Assembly (NCBI GenBank): GCA_030059675.1
Contig: JANVYQ010000002.1
Location: forward strand, 175,184-239,183
Source: Candidatus Pelearchaeum maunauluense
Lineage (GTDB): Archaea > Thermoproteota > Nitrososphaeria_A > Caldarchaeales > Caldarchaeaceae
Reading direction: 5' to 3'
Length of the DNA stretch: 64,000 bases
The position numbers and the translations under genes are program-made. A model generated the notes under the pieces. The model was not told the origin of the DNA, did not search any database, and saw only the letters and a program-made list of their open reading frames with translations. How positions within the stretch are numbered: position 1 is the stretch's first letter; each line of letters starts with the position of its first letter. Positions 7,845-17,082 of the stretch are shown one piece after another.

Positions 7845-9996
7845 TCTGGTCTGCCAGCTTCGGCCCTATAGTTGGTATGCGCGCCAGCTCCTCACGTGAT
7901 GCGCGGCGTAGGTCGTCAAGTGTCTTGAAGCCGTGGTCATAGAGGTTTCTAGCCCTAACCCTGCCTATGCCGTGAAGCTTTGTTAAAAGGAGAAGTTCTT
8001 GCTTTACGCCATGCTCTAGTCTTCCTGAAAGAACCTCAAACGCCTTATGATATGGTGTGCGCTCCAAAATACGCGTAAGCTGGGAAGCAGCATAAGATAT
8101 CCATGCGCATCTTTCTCTTAAAACTGCCAAATCACCAGGCTCGACTCTAAATCTCTCATACATTTCAGATTCGCTCATCTCCTCAATCCAGGCCTTCATA
8201 ATATACACAAGCTTCATAGACTCCATAAACTCCTCATAACGCTCAGGCTCATCTAGGGGGTCTGGAATGTCAATGAGATAATCCTTATTGCTCTCTATGA
8301 ATGTCTCCAAAAGAGCCTCCCCAACTTTAACAGCGGAGATTTGGGGTATGTCGGGAGTTGAGCAGATTACCTGAAGAAGAGTTACGTCATTTATCCCACT
8401 AGGCTCCTGGCCTGTTAGCTCGATTATTTTGACGGCAGTAAGCGGGTCTATATAGAGCTCCGATACCCTCTTTCCTAATCTAGTCGCCACTAGCGTCTCG
8501 CCGCTATCTGCTATGAATCCCGCCCTCGTTAAGAAATTTAGAGCTTGAATTATCCTCTCATACGCCCCATAGCTTCCGTACTGGAAGGAGAAGAGAGTTT
8601 TGGAGAAGAATCGTTTAAGTTCATCAACGCTACCAACAGCGTTTGACGCCACCAAAGCCAAGACATGAGTCCTAAGATGCCTCTCACTACCCAAGCGAGA
8701 CCATATACGTTCAGGTTTCCCCAGTAGATACTTTTCGAAAATGAGACGCTTATCATCCTCTCTTCGCGCAATTGTTATCGCATATCCTACCGCGTCAAAA
8801 CCAGGCCTCCCTGCCCTCCCACAAAACTGCTTATACTCTGTGACGCTTATCTGTCTCATCCCCTGCGCTATCTCATAACGCCAAAGTTCGGGTATTATCA
8901 CGGTTCGTGCAGGGAGATTAACTCCAGCCGCGAGTGTGGGTGTTGCTGCAATTATCTTCAGCTTTCTCTCGCGAAATAATTTTTCTACAACTCGTCTATG
9001 TTGGTATCCCAGACCTGCATGATGGAACGAAGCGCCGCGCGAGATTATACGTGCAAGTCGTTCGGTGAAGCTCGACTTCTCGGTTTGCTCGGTTAATTCA
9101 TGGACAGCTTCTCCGAGGGCTTGTATGTCTTCTTCTGTTAAGGTGTCAAGACGACGAGCTAAAGCGTCTGCTGCCTTCTCGGCATAAGACTCAGCTCTCT
9201 TTCTAGTCATTGCAAATATTATGGCCTGTCCTCCATCAATCACTGTTTTCAACGCTATCGCTATGGCTGGGTCATAGTCCAGCTGCTCAATCTCCATTAC
9301 ACCATCATCTACGAATTCTATCTCCCCTCCGTAGAATACGCCCTCACGCAACGGGACTGGACGCCATTCCATTTCTATTAGCTCCGAGTCAAGCCATTCG
9401 GATATCTCATCAGCGTTTCGCGCTGTGGCGCTTAAGGCTAGAAACTGGGCCTGTGGGATTGCGTCTATTAATCGTGTGAGCGTCATTTCGAGTGTTGGAC
9501 CTCTATCAGGCTCTCCAAGTAGGTGAATCTCATCGGCCACCACCAGTGTAAGGTTGTTAATCCATGAGGCTCTATGGCGTATGAGGCTGTCAGCCTTTTC
9601 GTTGGTTGCTATTATAACATCATAGTTTGCCAGCCAGGGGTCTGAAGAATCATAATCGCCAGTACTGGCAGCTACGGTGAAGCCGTCTAGTTCTGTAAAG
9701 AAACGTCTAAACTCTTCAAGTTTTTCCGACGCTAGAGCACGTAGTGGTGTTAGGTAGATGCATTTACCGCCATTTCTGAGATGTTGGTACGCCGCCATCA
9801 TTGCTATCAAGGTCTTACCAGACGCGGTGGGCGTGGCCACCATAATATTTCGCCTATCAAGAAGCCCGCGCTCTAGAGCCTCTGCCTGTGGTGGATAAAG
9901 AGACGATATACCAAATGACCTTAGCCTATCTCTAAGCTCTTCAGGCAGGCTTGCCTTCTCCAAGCTGAGAAACGAGCTACGCAACCTTATACGCAC
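7825..9996 (-). CDS. hel308: Hel308-type ATP-dependent DNA helicase
   Basis: This 723-residue superfamily 2 3'-5' helicase acts on stalled replication forks. Motifs in order: Q-motif region FGISSLYPPQAEAL, Walker A ATPTASGKT (about 54), TPLRALASEK (Ia), VVADEIHLLGE (II), LALSATARN (III), FHHAGLGYQHRR and ATPTLAAGVNLPARTVI (IV-V), QFCGRAGRPG (VI). The C-terminus has helix-hairpin-helix motifs KLHGIGRVRARNL and IPTIGPKLADQI, as in Hel308 domain 5. It overlaps mcm by 20 bases, giving a replication-repair operon gins23-mcm-hel308. Confidence 0.95.
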   Translation of the reverse strand: MRIRLRSSFLSLEKASLPEELRDRLRSFGISSLYPPQAEALERGLLDRRNIMVATPTASGKTLIAMMAAYQHLRNGGKCIYLTPLRALASEKLEEFRRFFTELDGFTVAASTGDYDSSDPWLANYDVIIATNEKADSLIRHRASWINNLTLVVADEIHLLGEPDRGPTLEMTLTRLIDAIPQAQFLALSATARNADEISEWLDSELIEMEWRPVPLREGVFYGGEIEFVDDGVMEIEQLDYDPAIAIALKTVIDGGQAIIFAMTRKRAESYAEKAADALARRLDTLTEEDIQALGEAVHELTEQTEKSSFTERLARIISRGASFHHAGLGYQHRRVVEKLFRERKLKIIAATPTLAAGVNLPARTVIIPELWRYEIAQGMRQISVTEYKQFCGRAGRPGFDAVGYAITIARREDDKRLIFEKYLLGKPERIWSRLGSERHLRTHVLALVASNAVGSVDELKRFFSKTLFSFQYGSYGAYERIIQALNFLTRAGFIADSGETLVATRLGKRVSELYIDPLTAVKIIELTGQEPSGINDVTLLQVICSTPDIPQISAVKVGEALLETFIESNKDYLIDIPDPLDEPERYEEFMESMKLVYIMKAWIEEMSESEMYERFRVEPGDLAVLRERCAWISYAASQLTRILERTPYHKAFEVLSGRLEHGVKQELLLLTKLHGIGRVRARNLYDHGFKTLDDLRRASREELARIPTIGPKLADQIKSQLS

Positions 9997-11998
9997 CAGT
10001 TCTTGGGGTATATATGCGCCCCTCAGTTATAAGACGTGTTAGTATTCTGCTAATCTCAGCTTCGGTGAGTCCTTCTCTGAGAAGCTCGTTTCGCAGTTCT
10101 TCATCGGCAGCATATCCATGCTCATTCTCAAATCGTTTGATAACGTCTATCACTAGCATCATCTTGTCTCGAACACTCTTGGGCTTGCCTGTCAGTATAA
10201 CGTCAATATCTGGGCTTCCAGTTCCTATGTCTATCCCAACCTCAGAGAGGCTTCTCTTCATAAGAGCTATAGCTGCTTGAGCGTCTTCCTCGGTAGCTTG
10301 CTCGCGCAGAGCAGCTCGTGCTCTCGCCTCAGTCATCCTAATCAACGACTCAAACTGCCGTGCAGTAATGCTAACAGTAGAAGTCTTCTCATACATAGAG
10401 CGCATCTGAAGATAAAACTCCTCAAGCAGCCTCATGGCGGCAGGAGTGAGAACAGGCTCTATACGCTTTGCAAACGCTATATATTTCCTTAAGACTTCAG
10501 GCGGAATTGGCGGAGACACTACTGGAGCGCCTATTGAATGAAGCGCCGCTATATGCGACGAGATCTTCTTATCCTGGTCTGGACTGGGCTCATCGCGGAG
10601 AACAAAAATTAGGTCAAAACGCGAAAGTATAGTTATGGGAAGATTAACATTCTCGGTGAAGTTCCTATAGGGGTCGTATCTACCAAGCGCTGGGTTAGCC
10701 GCAGCTAATACAGCTGTTCTAGCATTAAGGGTAGCTACTATACCTCCTTTAGCTATGCTGACAGTTTGTTGCTGCATTGCTTCATGTATGGCCACACGGT
10801 CTTCAGGTCTCATCTTGTCAATTTCATCTATGGCGCATATTCCCATATCTGCCAAGACCATGGCCCCTGCCTCCAGGACCATGCCTCCATTCTTCTCGCG
10901 GACAACCGCAGCTGTCAAGCCAGCGGCAGTAGAACCTCTCCCAGACGTATAGAGCCCACGCGGCGCTATTGACGCTACATACTGCAGAAGCTGGCTTTTA
11001 GCAGTACCAGGGTCTCCTACTAGGAGTATGTTCATCTCACCCCTAACACGCAGCCCATCTCGGAATGTCTTCGTCTTTCCCCCCATGAGAAGGAGGAGAA
11101 TAGCATCCTTAATGTGCTCCAAACCGTATATGGAAGGAGCTATAGAGTCTCTCAGCTTAATGTGTATATTCTTGTCGCGGGCCATCTCTCTGAACATACG
11201 CTCCTCTTCAGGAGTTATCTGAATAGCCTGCGGCTCCTTACTTGCAGCCTCTATGCTGATTGCATCAAGATATAGCTTGAAGGTTTTAAGTGGCTGGTCG
11301 CCAGTTCGCTCCTGAGCTGACTGGACAACACCCACAACTATAACCCTATCACCAGGCCTAACAACATCAACCAAATCACCGCGGGCGCGGACTTCTATTA
11401 CGCGAGGAAGCTGGCCTGGAGGCAGGTCTTCTGGCTTCTCCTGAACACCAATAACCTGATAATCCTGATAATGCGACTCCTCTGGAACTAGTTCAAAACT
11501 AGGTTTTCTAGCTCTGCATGTGGCGTTTGTGCATCTATCAGGCTGTTTTAATCTATTGGCATCTTGTTCAACTCGATAGGTAGTTCCACAATATTTGCAT
11601 CTAAAAAGCCCAGTCTTAAGTATGGGTTTTACCACAGAGGCACGCGCCACCAAGCCGTCTATCATTATTAGCTTTCTGAGATGCGCTGCGCGTATTTCTC
11701 TAATAGCTGTGACGCTAGGTATGCCTACTATCCTAGCGTGAAACTCATCAATGCTCGCCGCATACTGGGGGTCTTCTATCTGAAGCTGTTTAAAACAGGC
11801 TTTATCAAGAGCTGGTATATTACGTAATGGGTTATTTACTAGGTCGTTGGCGAATGTCTCGTCGTATGAGAGGAGGTCTGAGAACTCTACGGGTATACTC
11901 TTCTTTCCAGTCAGCGCTGCTTGCGCGAGTAGTTGTCTATACTTCTCCATCTTGAAGAATGCTACGAGTTTCTCATCAAGCGGTATAGGACGCTCCAT
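9977..11998 (-). CDS. mcm: Replicative helicase MCM
   Basis: This 673-residue protein is the hexameric replicative DNA helicase. The N-terminal domain contains a zinc ribbon, CKYCGT ... RCTNATCRA (about 133-165). The AAA+ core has Walker A LLVGDPGTAKSQLLQ (about 340), Walker B CAIDEIDKM (about 403), sensor 1 in LAAANPALGRYDP and the arginine finger LSRFDLIFVL. A C-terminal winged helix follows (LRNELLREGLTEAEISRIL). No intein is present. It lies directly downstream of gins23, an arrangement known in Sulfolobales, and overlaps hel308. Confidence 0.97.
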   Translation of the reverse strand: MERPIPLDEKLVAFFKMEKYRQLLAQAALTGKKSIPVEFSDLLSYDETFANDLVNNPLRNIPALDKACFKQLQIEDPQYAASIDEFHARIVGIPSVTAIREIRAAHLRKLIMIDGLVARASVVKPILKTGLFRCKYCGTTYRVEQDANRLKQPDRCTNATCRARKPSFELVPEESHYQDYQVIGVQEKPEDLPPGQLPRVIEVRARGDLVDVVRPGDRVIVVGVVQSAQERTGDQPLKTFKLYLDAISIEAASKEPQAIQITPEEERMFREMARDKNIHIKLRDSIAPSIYGLEHIKDAILLLLMGGKTKTFRDGLRVRGEMNILLVGDPGTAKSQLLQYVASIAPRGLYTSGRGSTAAGLTAAVVREKNGGMVLEAGAMVLADMGICAIDEIDKMRPEDRVAIHEAMQQQTVSIAKGGIVATLNARTAVLAAANPALGRYDPYRNFTENVNLPITILSRFDLIFVLRDEPSPDQDKKISSHIAALHSIGAPVVSPPIPPEVLRKYIAFAKRIEPVLTPAAMRLLEEFYLQMRSMYEKTSTVSITARQFESLIRMTEARARAALREQATEEDAQAAIALMKRSLSEVGIDIGTGSPDIDVILTGKPKSVRDKMMLVIDVIKRFENEHGYAADEELRNELLREGLTEAEISRILTRLITEGRIYTPRTGAYKVA

Positions 11999-12012
11999 CC
12001 ACGCTCACCTTC

Positions 12013-12540
12013 TCAACCCATAACACCCCGTTCCCACTCTTCAACAAGACGTGAAACATAGTCGTAGAGAAGCTCCTCTTCAGGGGTTAGTTTCTTAACT
12101 ACCTCACTCTTCATCTTCTTAACTGCAAACTGGATAATTTTAGCCATTCTAAGAGTCATAATGTCCCTCACCATATCTCTTATACGTTCATCTCCCGATA
12201 TGCTGGCTGCTCGTTTAGATTCCATGTAGAAGTAGCGTGGAAGGGTCTGTAGTTCTAGTGGACTGTTCTTCTCCCGCCATTCCAACTGCATTAACTGTTG
12301 CAGTGAGGGGGGCTTATCAGCCCATTCTGCCACATTCATCTCCACGAGACGCTGGGCTAGCCACTGCTTGACGTATATGATGCTACCCTTCTTGACGTCT
12401 TCAAAAACCTGGCCCGAGACTATTAGTTTGGGGATATCGCGTGTGATGGTTATTCTTGTTGTTGAGTTTAGGTATTCCAGCCTTAGTTCCTCAAGCCTAT
12501 CCCTTAAGCCTGTTGCCAGTAGGTCTTCAGAGCGTAACAT
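12013..12540 (-). CDS. gins23: GINS complex subunit, Gins23 type
   Basis: This 175-residue protein has the beta-rich B domain first (TTRITITRDIPKLIVSGQVF, about 27-46) and the helical A domain after it, the BA order that defines Psf2/Psf3-like Gins23. In the replisome it bridges MCM and the GINS/RecJ-Cdc45 assembly. It lies 14 bp before mcm and is surely co-transcribed. The C-terminal helix (EEELLYDYVSRLVEEWERG) is family-typical. Confidence 0.85.
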   Translation of the reverse strand: MLRSEDLLATGLRDRLEELRLEYLNSTTRITITRDIPKLIVSGQVFEDVKKGSIIYVKQWLAQRLVEMNVAEWADKPPSLQQLMQLEWREKNSPLELQTLPRYFYMESKRAASISGDERIRDMVRDIMTLRMAKIIQFAVKKMKSEVVKKLTPEEELLYDYVSRLVEEWERGVMG

Positions 12541-12551
12541 GGCCTCTTAGG

Positions 12552-12770
12552 ATGTTGCCGCGCTTCTGTGGTATTAAGTCTGACTTGGCCATGAGGAGGG
12601 ATATAGCCATGTTATTAACGTGGAAAGCAGCGGGGCCACACCCTAGGCTTAAGGAGAGTCATGGAAAAGGTGTTAAAAGGAGGGTTTTTGGCTTGGGCTG
12701 GGGCAAACAAACCAACCACAAGAGAACCCAACAAGAACCGGCGATTAAGAATCCTAAACCATCATCATGA
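12552..12770 (+). CDS. Possible small basic protein, unconfirmed
   Basis: The space between gins23 and the flavoprotein gene holds a plus-strand frame starting at ATG 12552 (or 12589 or 12609) and ending at TGA 12768-12770. The product is 73 residues or fewer and strongly basic (GKGVKRRVFGLGWGKQTNHKR). It lacks a recognisable family, TATA box or ribosome-binding site. It may equally be non-coding DNA between divergent genes. It is listed because nothing else explains this gap. Confidence 0.2.
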   Translation: MLPRFCGIKSDLAMRRDIAMLLTWKAAGPHPRLKESHGKGVKRRVFGLGWGKQTNHKRTQQEPAIKNPKPSS

Positions 12771-12823
12771 GAGAGGGGAAAACTATTATTCTTGAAATGA
12801 AAACCCAGCTATGCGGATAAGGT

Positions 12824-13831
12824 TTGAGAATAGGGATAGTTGGGGGAGGCGTTTCTGGAAGCTATCTAGCGTCTCTCTTAGATGAGAAACATAACGTAAT
12901 AATATATGAGAGGCAGGAGTTTGAAAAATTCTATGCCGTATGTGCGTGGGGAACAAGTCTCCACGAGCTTAGGAGATTATCATCAAAAATAGGGCTTGAC
13001 TTTGATGAGTACGTACTCTTTACTGGTAAGCGTATGATTGTCCAACTCCCAAATAGGGAGCTTGAGATACCCCTTAAGGGGTTATGCACATTTGATAAAC
13101 GGCGATTTGTGATGGATATGCATAAAGGAAAGGAGATTGTTTACGGCAGAGCAATTGATAAAGCTCCGTCTGACAGGTATAATATCGTGATTGATGCTAC
13201 AGGGTTTAATCGCGCGCTCCTACCCAAGATAAAGAAAGATTATTTCATACCGACGCTTGAGTATAGAGTTCGGTTTAACTCGCCGCCGTTTGACGATTTC
13301 ATGGTACGGCCTCTCAAGGGGCTATGTGGCTATCTTTGGTTCTTCCCACTTGAGAATGGATACGCCCACGTGGGTGCTGGAGACTACTATAAGCGCCATG
13401 TGGATGTTCTTCGTGAGTTTATGCGCGAGCATGGCGGTGAAATAGTCAAGAAGATAGGTAGGCCCGTGCGCATAGCGCCGCCACACCTATGCCAGCCCAT
13501 AATGGAGGGAAATGTTATAGGGGTGGGCGAGAGCATAGGCGTTGTCTATCCAGCCCTAGGAGAGGGGATAATCCCAGGAATGCAGTGCGCAGAGCTACTA
13601 GCGCGGCACATTGAAAGAGGAACACTCCAACAATACCCGTCGGAAGTTATCAAAAAGTTTGATGTTTATGAGAAGGTTTTCGAGTTCATAAGGAAGAAGA
13701 TTAAGGGAGAGTTTAGCTGGTTAAAAGACTTCAATCTCGTCCTTAGCGCCTTTTTGCATATGAAGCTGGCCGAAGATAGGTATGGCATGAAGATACGGCT
13801 TAGAGATTGGCTTAATGTGGTTAGAAGCTAG
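12824..13831 (+). CDS. Geranylgeranyl reductase-like FAD oxidoreductase
   Basis: This 335-residue flavoprotein starts at TTG (12824) with the dinucleotide-binding motif RIGIVGGGVSGSYLASLL at its very N-terminus and the second FAD motif NVIGVGESIGVVYPALGEG (about 227-245). These features and the length match the archaeal geranylgeranyl reductase/digeranylgeranylglycerophospholipid reductase family, which saturates isoprenoid chains of membrane lipids. Substrate specificity cannot be read from the sequence; related monooxygenase-like flavoproteins are an alternative. Confidence 0.8.
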   Translation: MRIGIVGGGVSGSYLASLLDEKHNVIIYERQEFEKFYAVCAWGTSLHELRRLSSKIGLDFDEYVLFTGKRMIVQLPNRELEIPLKGLCTFDKRRFVMDMHKGKEIVYGRAIDKAPSDRYNIVIDATGFNRALLPKIKKDYFIPTLEYRVRFNSPPFDDFMVRPLKGLCGYLWFFPLENGYAHVGAGDYYKRHVDVLREFMREHGGEIVKKIGRPVRIAPPHLCQPIMEGNVIGVGESIGVVYPALGEGIIPGMQCAELLARHIERGTLQQYPSEVIKKFDVYEKVFEFIRKKIKGEFSWLKDFNLVLSAFLHMKLAEDRYGMKIRLRDWLNVVRS

Positions 13832-13885
13832 CCGAATGGGCGGTTAAGGTTTATTTATAGGCTGAATCAAGCGCAGACAAGGTGA

Positions 13886-15133
13886 TTGGTCCTAGGTGTC
13901 GCCAAGCTTGTATGTAGAATATGCGGTGCAGAATACCCGCCAACGCTAAGGAACGTGTGCGACAAGTGCCTAGGGGCAGTTGATGTTATATACGAAGAAC
14001 CACACGAAAATCTCAAAAATCTGCTCTCAACACGCACGGCACGCGGGGTATGGCGTTATAAGGAACTTTTACCCATAACAAGGGAAGAGCATATAGTAGA
14101 CATAGGTGCTGGAGGCTCGCCGCTCATCCGCGCTGAGGAGCTGGGTAGAAGGATAGGAATCCGGAAACTCCTAATCAAGAATGATACGATAAATCCGAGC
14201 TTCTCTTTTAAGGATAGACCATCTTCAGTAGCGGTTTCAAAGGCGCGTGAATTCAACCTACCAGCGGTGGGCTGCGCATCAACGGGTAATTTAGCCTCAG
14301 CAACTTCCGCACATGCATCGGCAGCAAATATTCCTTGTATAGTCCTAATGCCTGATACAGTCGAGCTTCCCAAAATACGACAAGCATCAATGTATGGCTC
14401 ACACATAATCCTAGTGGACGGAACATACGACGACACTAACCGACTAGCTTACTTACTAACTGAGAGGACGCGTATAGGAATGGTGAATGTGAATCTAAGA
14501 CCATACTACGTAGAGGGCTCTAAGACTATGATGTTTGAGATAGTTGAGCAGCTTGGCTGGAGGGCTCCTGAGAATATAATAATACCTATGGCCAGCGGCG
14601 CGCTGTTAGGTGCTCTGCATAAAGCTCTACGCGAGCTAGAGGGATTCAACATCCTGGACGATATTAACACGGTCTTTCATGGTGTCCAGCCCGTGGGCTG
14701 CGCTCCCATAAGCGATGCTTATGCGCGGAATGCTGAAGAGGTCATTCCAGTCAAGACACCTAACACCATAGTGAAGAGTCTTGCTATAGGAAGTCCAGGA
14801 GACGGAGAATATGCTCTAGGAATAGTGCGTAAGACAGGCGGAACATGCCAAGCCATAAGCGACAAAGACACTGTGGAGGCTGTTCACCTACTATGCCAGA
14901 CTACTGGAATATATGCTGAGCCTGGCGGAGCTATCACGGTCGCTGCAGCCAAAAAAATGCGTGAAGAAGGCATATTGGATGCGGGGGATGAGGTGGTATG
15001 CTGCGTAACAGGCGCTGGCTATAAGGCTGACGAACTCATAGAACCGCGTGGCAAGACATATGCGGTGAAGCCGAAGATATCAGAAGTGCTACAGAGATTA
15101 AGCGCAGAGCTGCCAGTAATAGCCAGTGCATGA
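13886..15133 (+). CDS. thrC: Threonine synthase
   Basis: This 415-residue PLP enzyme converts O-phosphohomoserine to threonine. An N-terminal zinc-ribbon-like segment CRICGAEYPPTLRNVCDKC (residues about 9-27) is followed by the PLP lysine in NPSFSFKDRPSS (about 110), the CASTGNLASATSAHAS phosphate-binding region and GAGYKADEL near the end. The chosen TTG start at 13886 lies about 28 bp after a TATA-like TTTATTTATA (13851-13860), implying a nearly leaderless mRNA. The gene stands alone on the plus strand. Confidence 0.93.
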   Translation: MVLGVAKLVCRICGAEYPPTLRNVCDKCLGAVDVIYEEPHENLKNLLSTRTARGVWRYKELLPITREEHIVDIGAGGSPLIRAEELGRRIGIRKLLIKNDTINPSFSFKDRPSSVAVSKAREFNLPAVGCASTGNLASATSAHASAANIPCIVLMPDTVELPKIRQASMYGSHIILVDGTYDDTNRLAYLLTERTRIGMVNVNLRPYYVEGSKTMMFEIVEQLGWRAPENIIIPMASGALLGALHKALRELEGFNILDDINTVFHGVQPVGCAPISDAYARNAEEVIPVKTPNTIVKSLAIGSPGDGEYALGIVRKTGGTCQAISDKDTVEAVHLLCQTTGIYAEPGGAITVAAAKKMREEGILDAGDEVVCCVTGAGYKADELIEPRGKTYAVKPKISEVLQRLSAELPVIASA

Positions 15134-15445
15134 CTACTGTCGCTGATAAAGTTGCCTCAACAACTTTACAGCGTCAACAAACTTCGTCGAGGTTAATTGG
15201 AGCCCTTCAGATTCGCTTAACTCCCTTACAATTGACTGCTCTAAAATTGCGTAGCCCGGCCCGAAGATTGTACGTAAAGCTTGTGAGAAAATTTCAGGCT
15301 TGTCAGGTATTTCGCCCCGCCTAACTCCAAAACTATTTTCAAGATGAAAGTATAACGCTCTCGTACCATTCTCGCCTAGAACCGATAATGCCCTATCTAC
15401 GGCGTCTTGGACTATTCTTCTTAGTATATCATGGTCTTTGCTTAT
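15134..15445 (-). CDS. Small conserved archaeal protein (DUF3227-like), ATA at the start position
   Basis: The minus-strand frame gives 103 residues: (I)SKDHDILRRIVQDAVDR, then GENGTRALYFHLENSFGV, IPDKPEIFSQAL and FGPGYAILEQSIVREL. I recognise this as a small helical protein conserved across archaea (ALYYHLE... IP..PE.F...L..IFG.GA pattern, probably DUF3227-like). Function is not known. No ATG, GTG or TTG is present in frame: a TAA lies about 10 codons upstream, and ATA (15445-15443) sits where methionine is expected. It follows a 32-residue frame and the stop-containing KaiC-like gene on the same strand, so it may belong to a decaying operon. Confidence 0.55.
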   Translation of the reverse strand: MSKDHDILRRIVQDAVDRALSVLGENGTRALYFHLENSFGVRRGEIPDKPEIFSQALRTIFGPGYAILEQSIVRELSESEGLQLTSTKFVDAVKLLRQLYQRQ

Positions 15446-15449
15446 GTTG

Positions 15450-15548
15450 CTACACCACTGGTGTTAGTCTCAGCTTGGGGAATCCTTCGGAATAGTCGTA
15501 GTAATCATACATTAGTGGGGATGGTGGCTTCGCCGTATATACGACCAT
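15450..15548 (-). CDS. Possible 32-residue protein downstream of the KaiC-like gene
   Basis: The ATG at 15548 is preceded by TTGAGGGCGCT (a ribosome-binding-site match GAGG six bases upstream) and opens a 32-residue frame with many tyrosines (LMYDYYDYSEGFPKLRL). It begins 13 bp after the KaiC-like gene ends and stops 4 bp before the ATA start of the next small gene, so it fits an operon. The product matches nothing I recognise, and its shortness makes it uncertain. It could be the N-terminal piece of the following protein before a frameshift. Confidence 0.35.
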   Translation of the reverse strand: MVVYTAKPPSPLMYDYYDYSEGFPKLRLTPVV

Positions 15549-15560
15549 AGCGCCCTCAAC

Positions 15561-16847
15561 CTACTTAACGCATAAATGCATATCACACATGTCTGATATC
15601 TTGTCCTTTATCTCACTAGACGCCCTTGAACCAAATACGACTACATCATCATCTTCGCGTACCCTAATAATCATCTCTGAGATTTCCTTCATAATTTCAT
15701 CACTCGGATAAATGTGCTCCAGCTTATCTACTCCCAACAATAAGAAACAAGGTTTCCTCCCATTCTTGCGAAGCTCTTGAATAGCACCACGTAGATTTTC
15801 CATACTCTTTTTAAATGATGAACGGTCGAGTTTGAAATATTCCTTATCCTGTATATGTTCTCCGAAAATTCCTGTCTTTTGCCTCTCTTTTATATCTCGC
15901 TCATTAAGGTATGGTTTTATTGATTCGTTGATATATTGAGGTCTAACACCCCCAAAAGGTATTGCCACAACGCCTCCATCCTGAGCCAGCATATTCATCC
16001 TAATCTGCGCCAGAATGAAGAAATGCCATTCGGTGGGAGCGGTCTTACCTATCTCAAAAAATACTGCAGAACCCCCCTTTTTTAATCCGCCAGCGAGAAG
16101 TGCGTCAAAGTCTTCGCTTCCTGTCGAGTAATGTGTAGTTGTATGGGATATTGGCTTAAACTGTGATGGTTGTATCTTTTTTAGATTTTCTTCCTGGATG
16201 GGCTTGAATACTGTGAATCTCCCCCCATAAAGCGTAAAGAGCCTTCTACGCCTTGCTATGGCCTGTCCTCGGATTTTCTCTACATAAATCTTCCTAGCTC
16301 GCCTATTCTCAAACTCTTCATCACGAAGCTCTATAACCGCATCAACCAAATAATCCGCGGCTGTTATGTCTGGATTCTCGCTTACTATAACTAGTGTAGA
16401 ATCGCTTGACTCAACTATTGCGGCAAGTGTCTTCTCTACACGAAGCCTCTCTTTCTCGTCAAGCTCCCGTGTTAGAGCATCAAGCGAATCCAAAACAATG
16501 AGAGGCAGCCTCAGTCTATGCACAGCTTCAATAACCTTAGAAACTATATCAGAGACAGTACCTAGCCTGAGGTCTTCAAACGATACCTTGATAGCCTCAG
16601 CTAGATACTCCTGAACGGCACTCCTCTCCACAAGCTCTCTAATATGGGGGAAGTGCTGGCCGAGCTTAATCTCAGACACACGCGTAGATATGAACAACCC
16701 GCCTTTAGCAGCCTTAAGAAGCTATACAGCAAGAGTAGTCTTACCAGTCCCAGGCTCCCCCTTAATGATTATCGTCTTAATATTAGGGTCGATTAAGTCA
16801 CCAATTCTAAACTCATTAACTAAATGCCATTCCTTACCAACGCTCAC
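15561..16847 (-). pseudogene. KaiC/GvpD-like RecA-fold ATPase with in-frame TAG after Walker A
   Basis: From GTG 16847 the frame reads SVGKEWHLVNEF, then Walker A IKGEPGTGKTTLAV, then TAG (16724-16722), then LLKAAKGGLFISTRV and 370 more residues. The second strand is LIVLDSLDALTREL (Walker B, about residue 110). A second, degenerate RecA-like half follows, with GGLKKGGSAVFFEIGKTA in place of a P-loop. The architecture resembles archaeal GvpD/KaiC-like proteins of about 430 residues. The stop, likely from CAG or GAG, separates the P-loop from the rest, so a product starting at the downstream ATG 16697 would lack nucleotide binding. A TATA-like ATTTAAGTT about 25 bp before the GTG supports that start. 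Confidence 0.75.
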
Positions 16848-17082
16848 TAACAAAAACCACAAAACACAAACTTAAATCATTTATCATGCAAACATAGAAA
16901 GTACTAAGATATTGCTCAGAGCTCAAGATCTAGATCATAGCTCCTCTCAGCCTGGTCAGACTCATCATCGCATTATAGAAAATGCTAAATTGTGTTTTAA
17001 ATTTATCGTCGTTGGAAGCTGTGTAATACTCAACAACGTGTCTGAGGTAGGTTTTATGTAGGAGATTTTCGTTTGTTGTGAT

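Noticed and set aside
9977..11998. Intein in MCM or RFC
   Set aside because: Both AAA+ cores are continuous through Walker A, Walker B and the arginine finger, with normal family lengths.
12589..12770. A ribosomal protein such as L37e or L44e in the gap before the flavoprotein gene
   Set aside because: The sequence is basic but lacks the zinc-finger cysteines and conserved motifs of these proteins; it is kept only as a weak possible ORF.
15130..15324. A plus-strand 64-residue frame following threonine synthase
   Set aside because: It is antisense to the conserved 103-residue archaeal protein on the minus strand, which explains the open frame.
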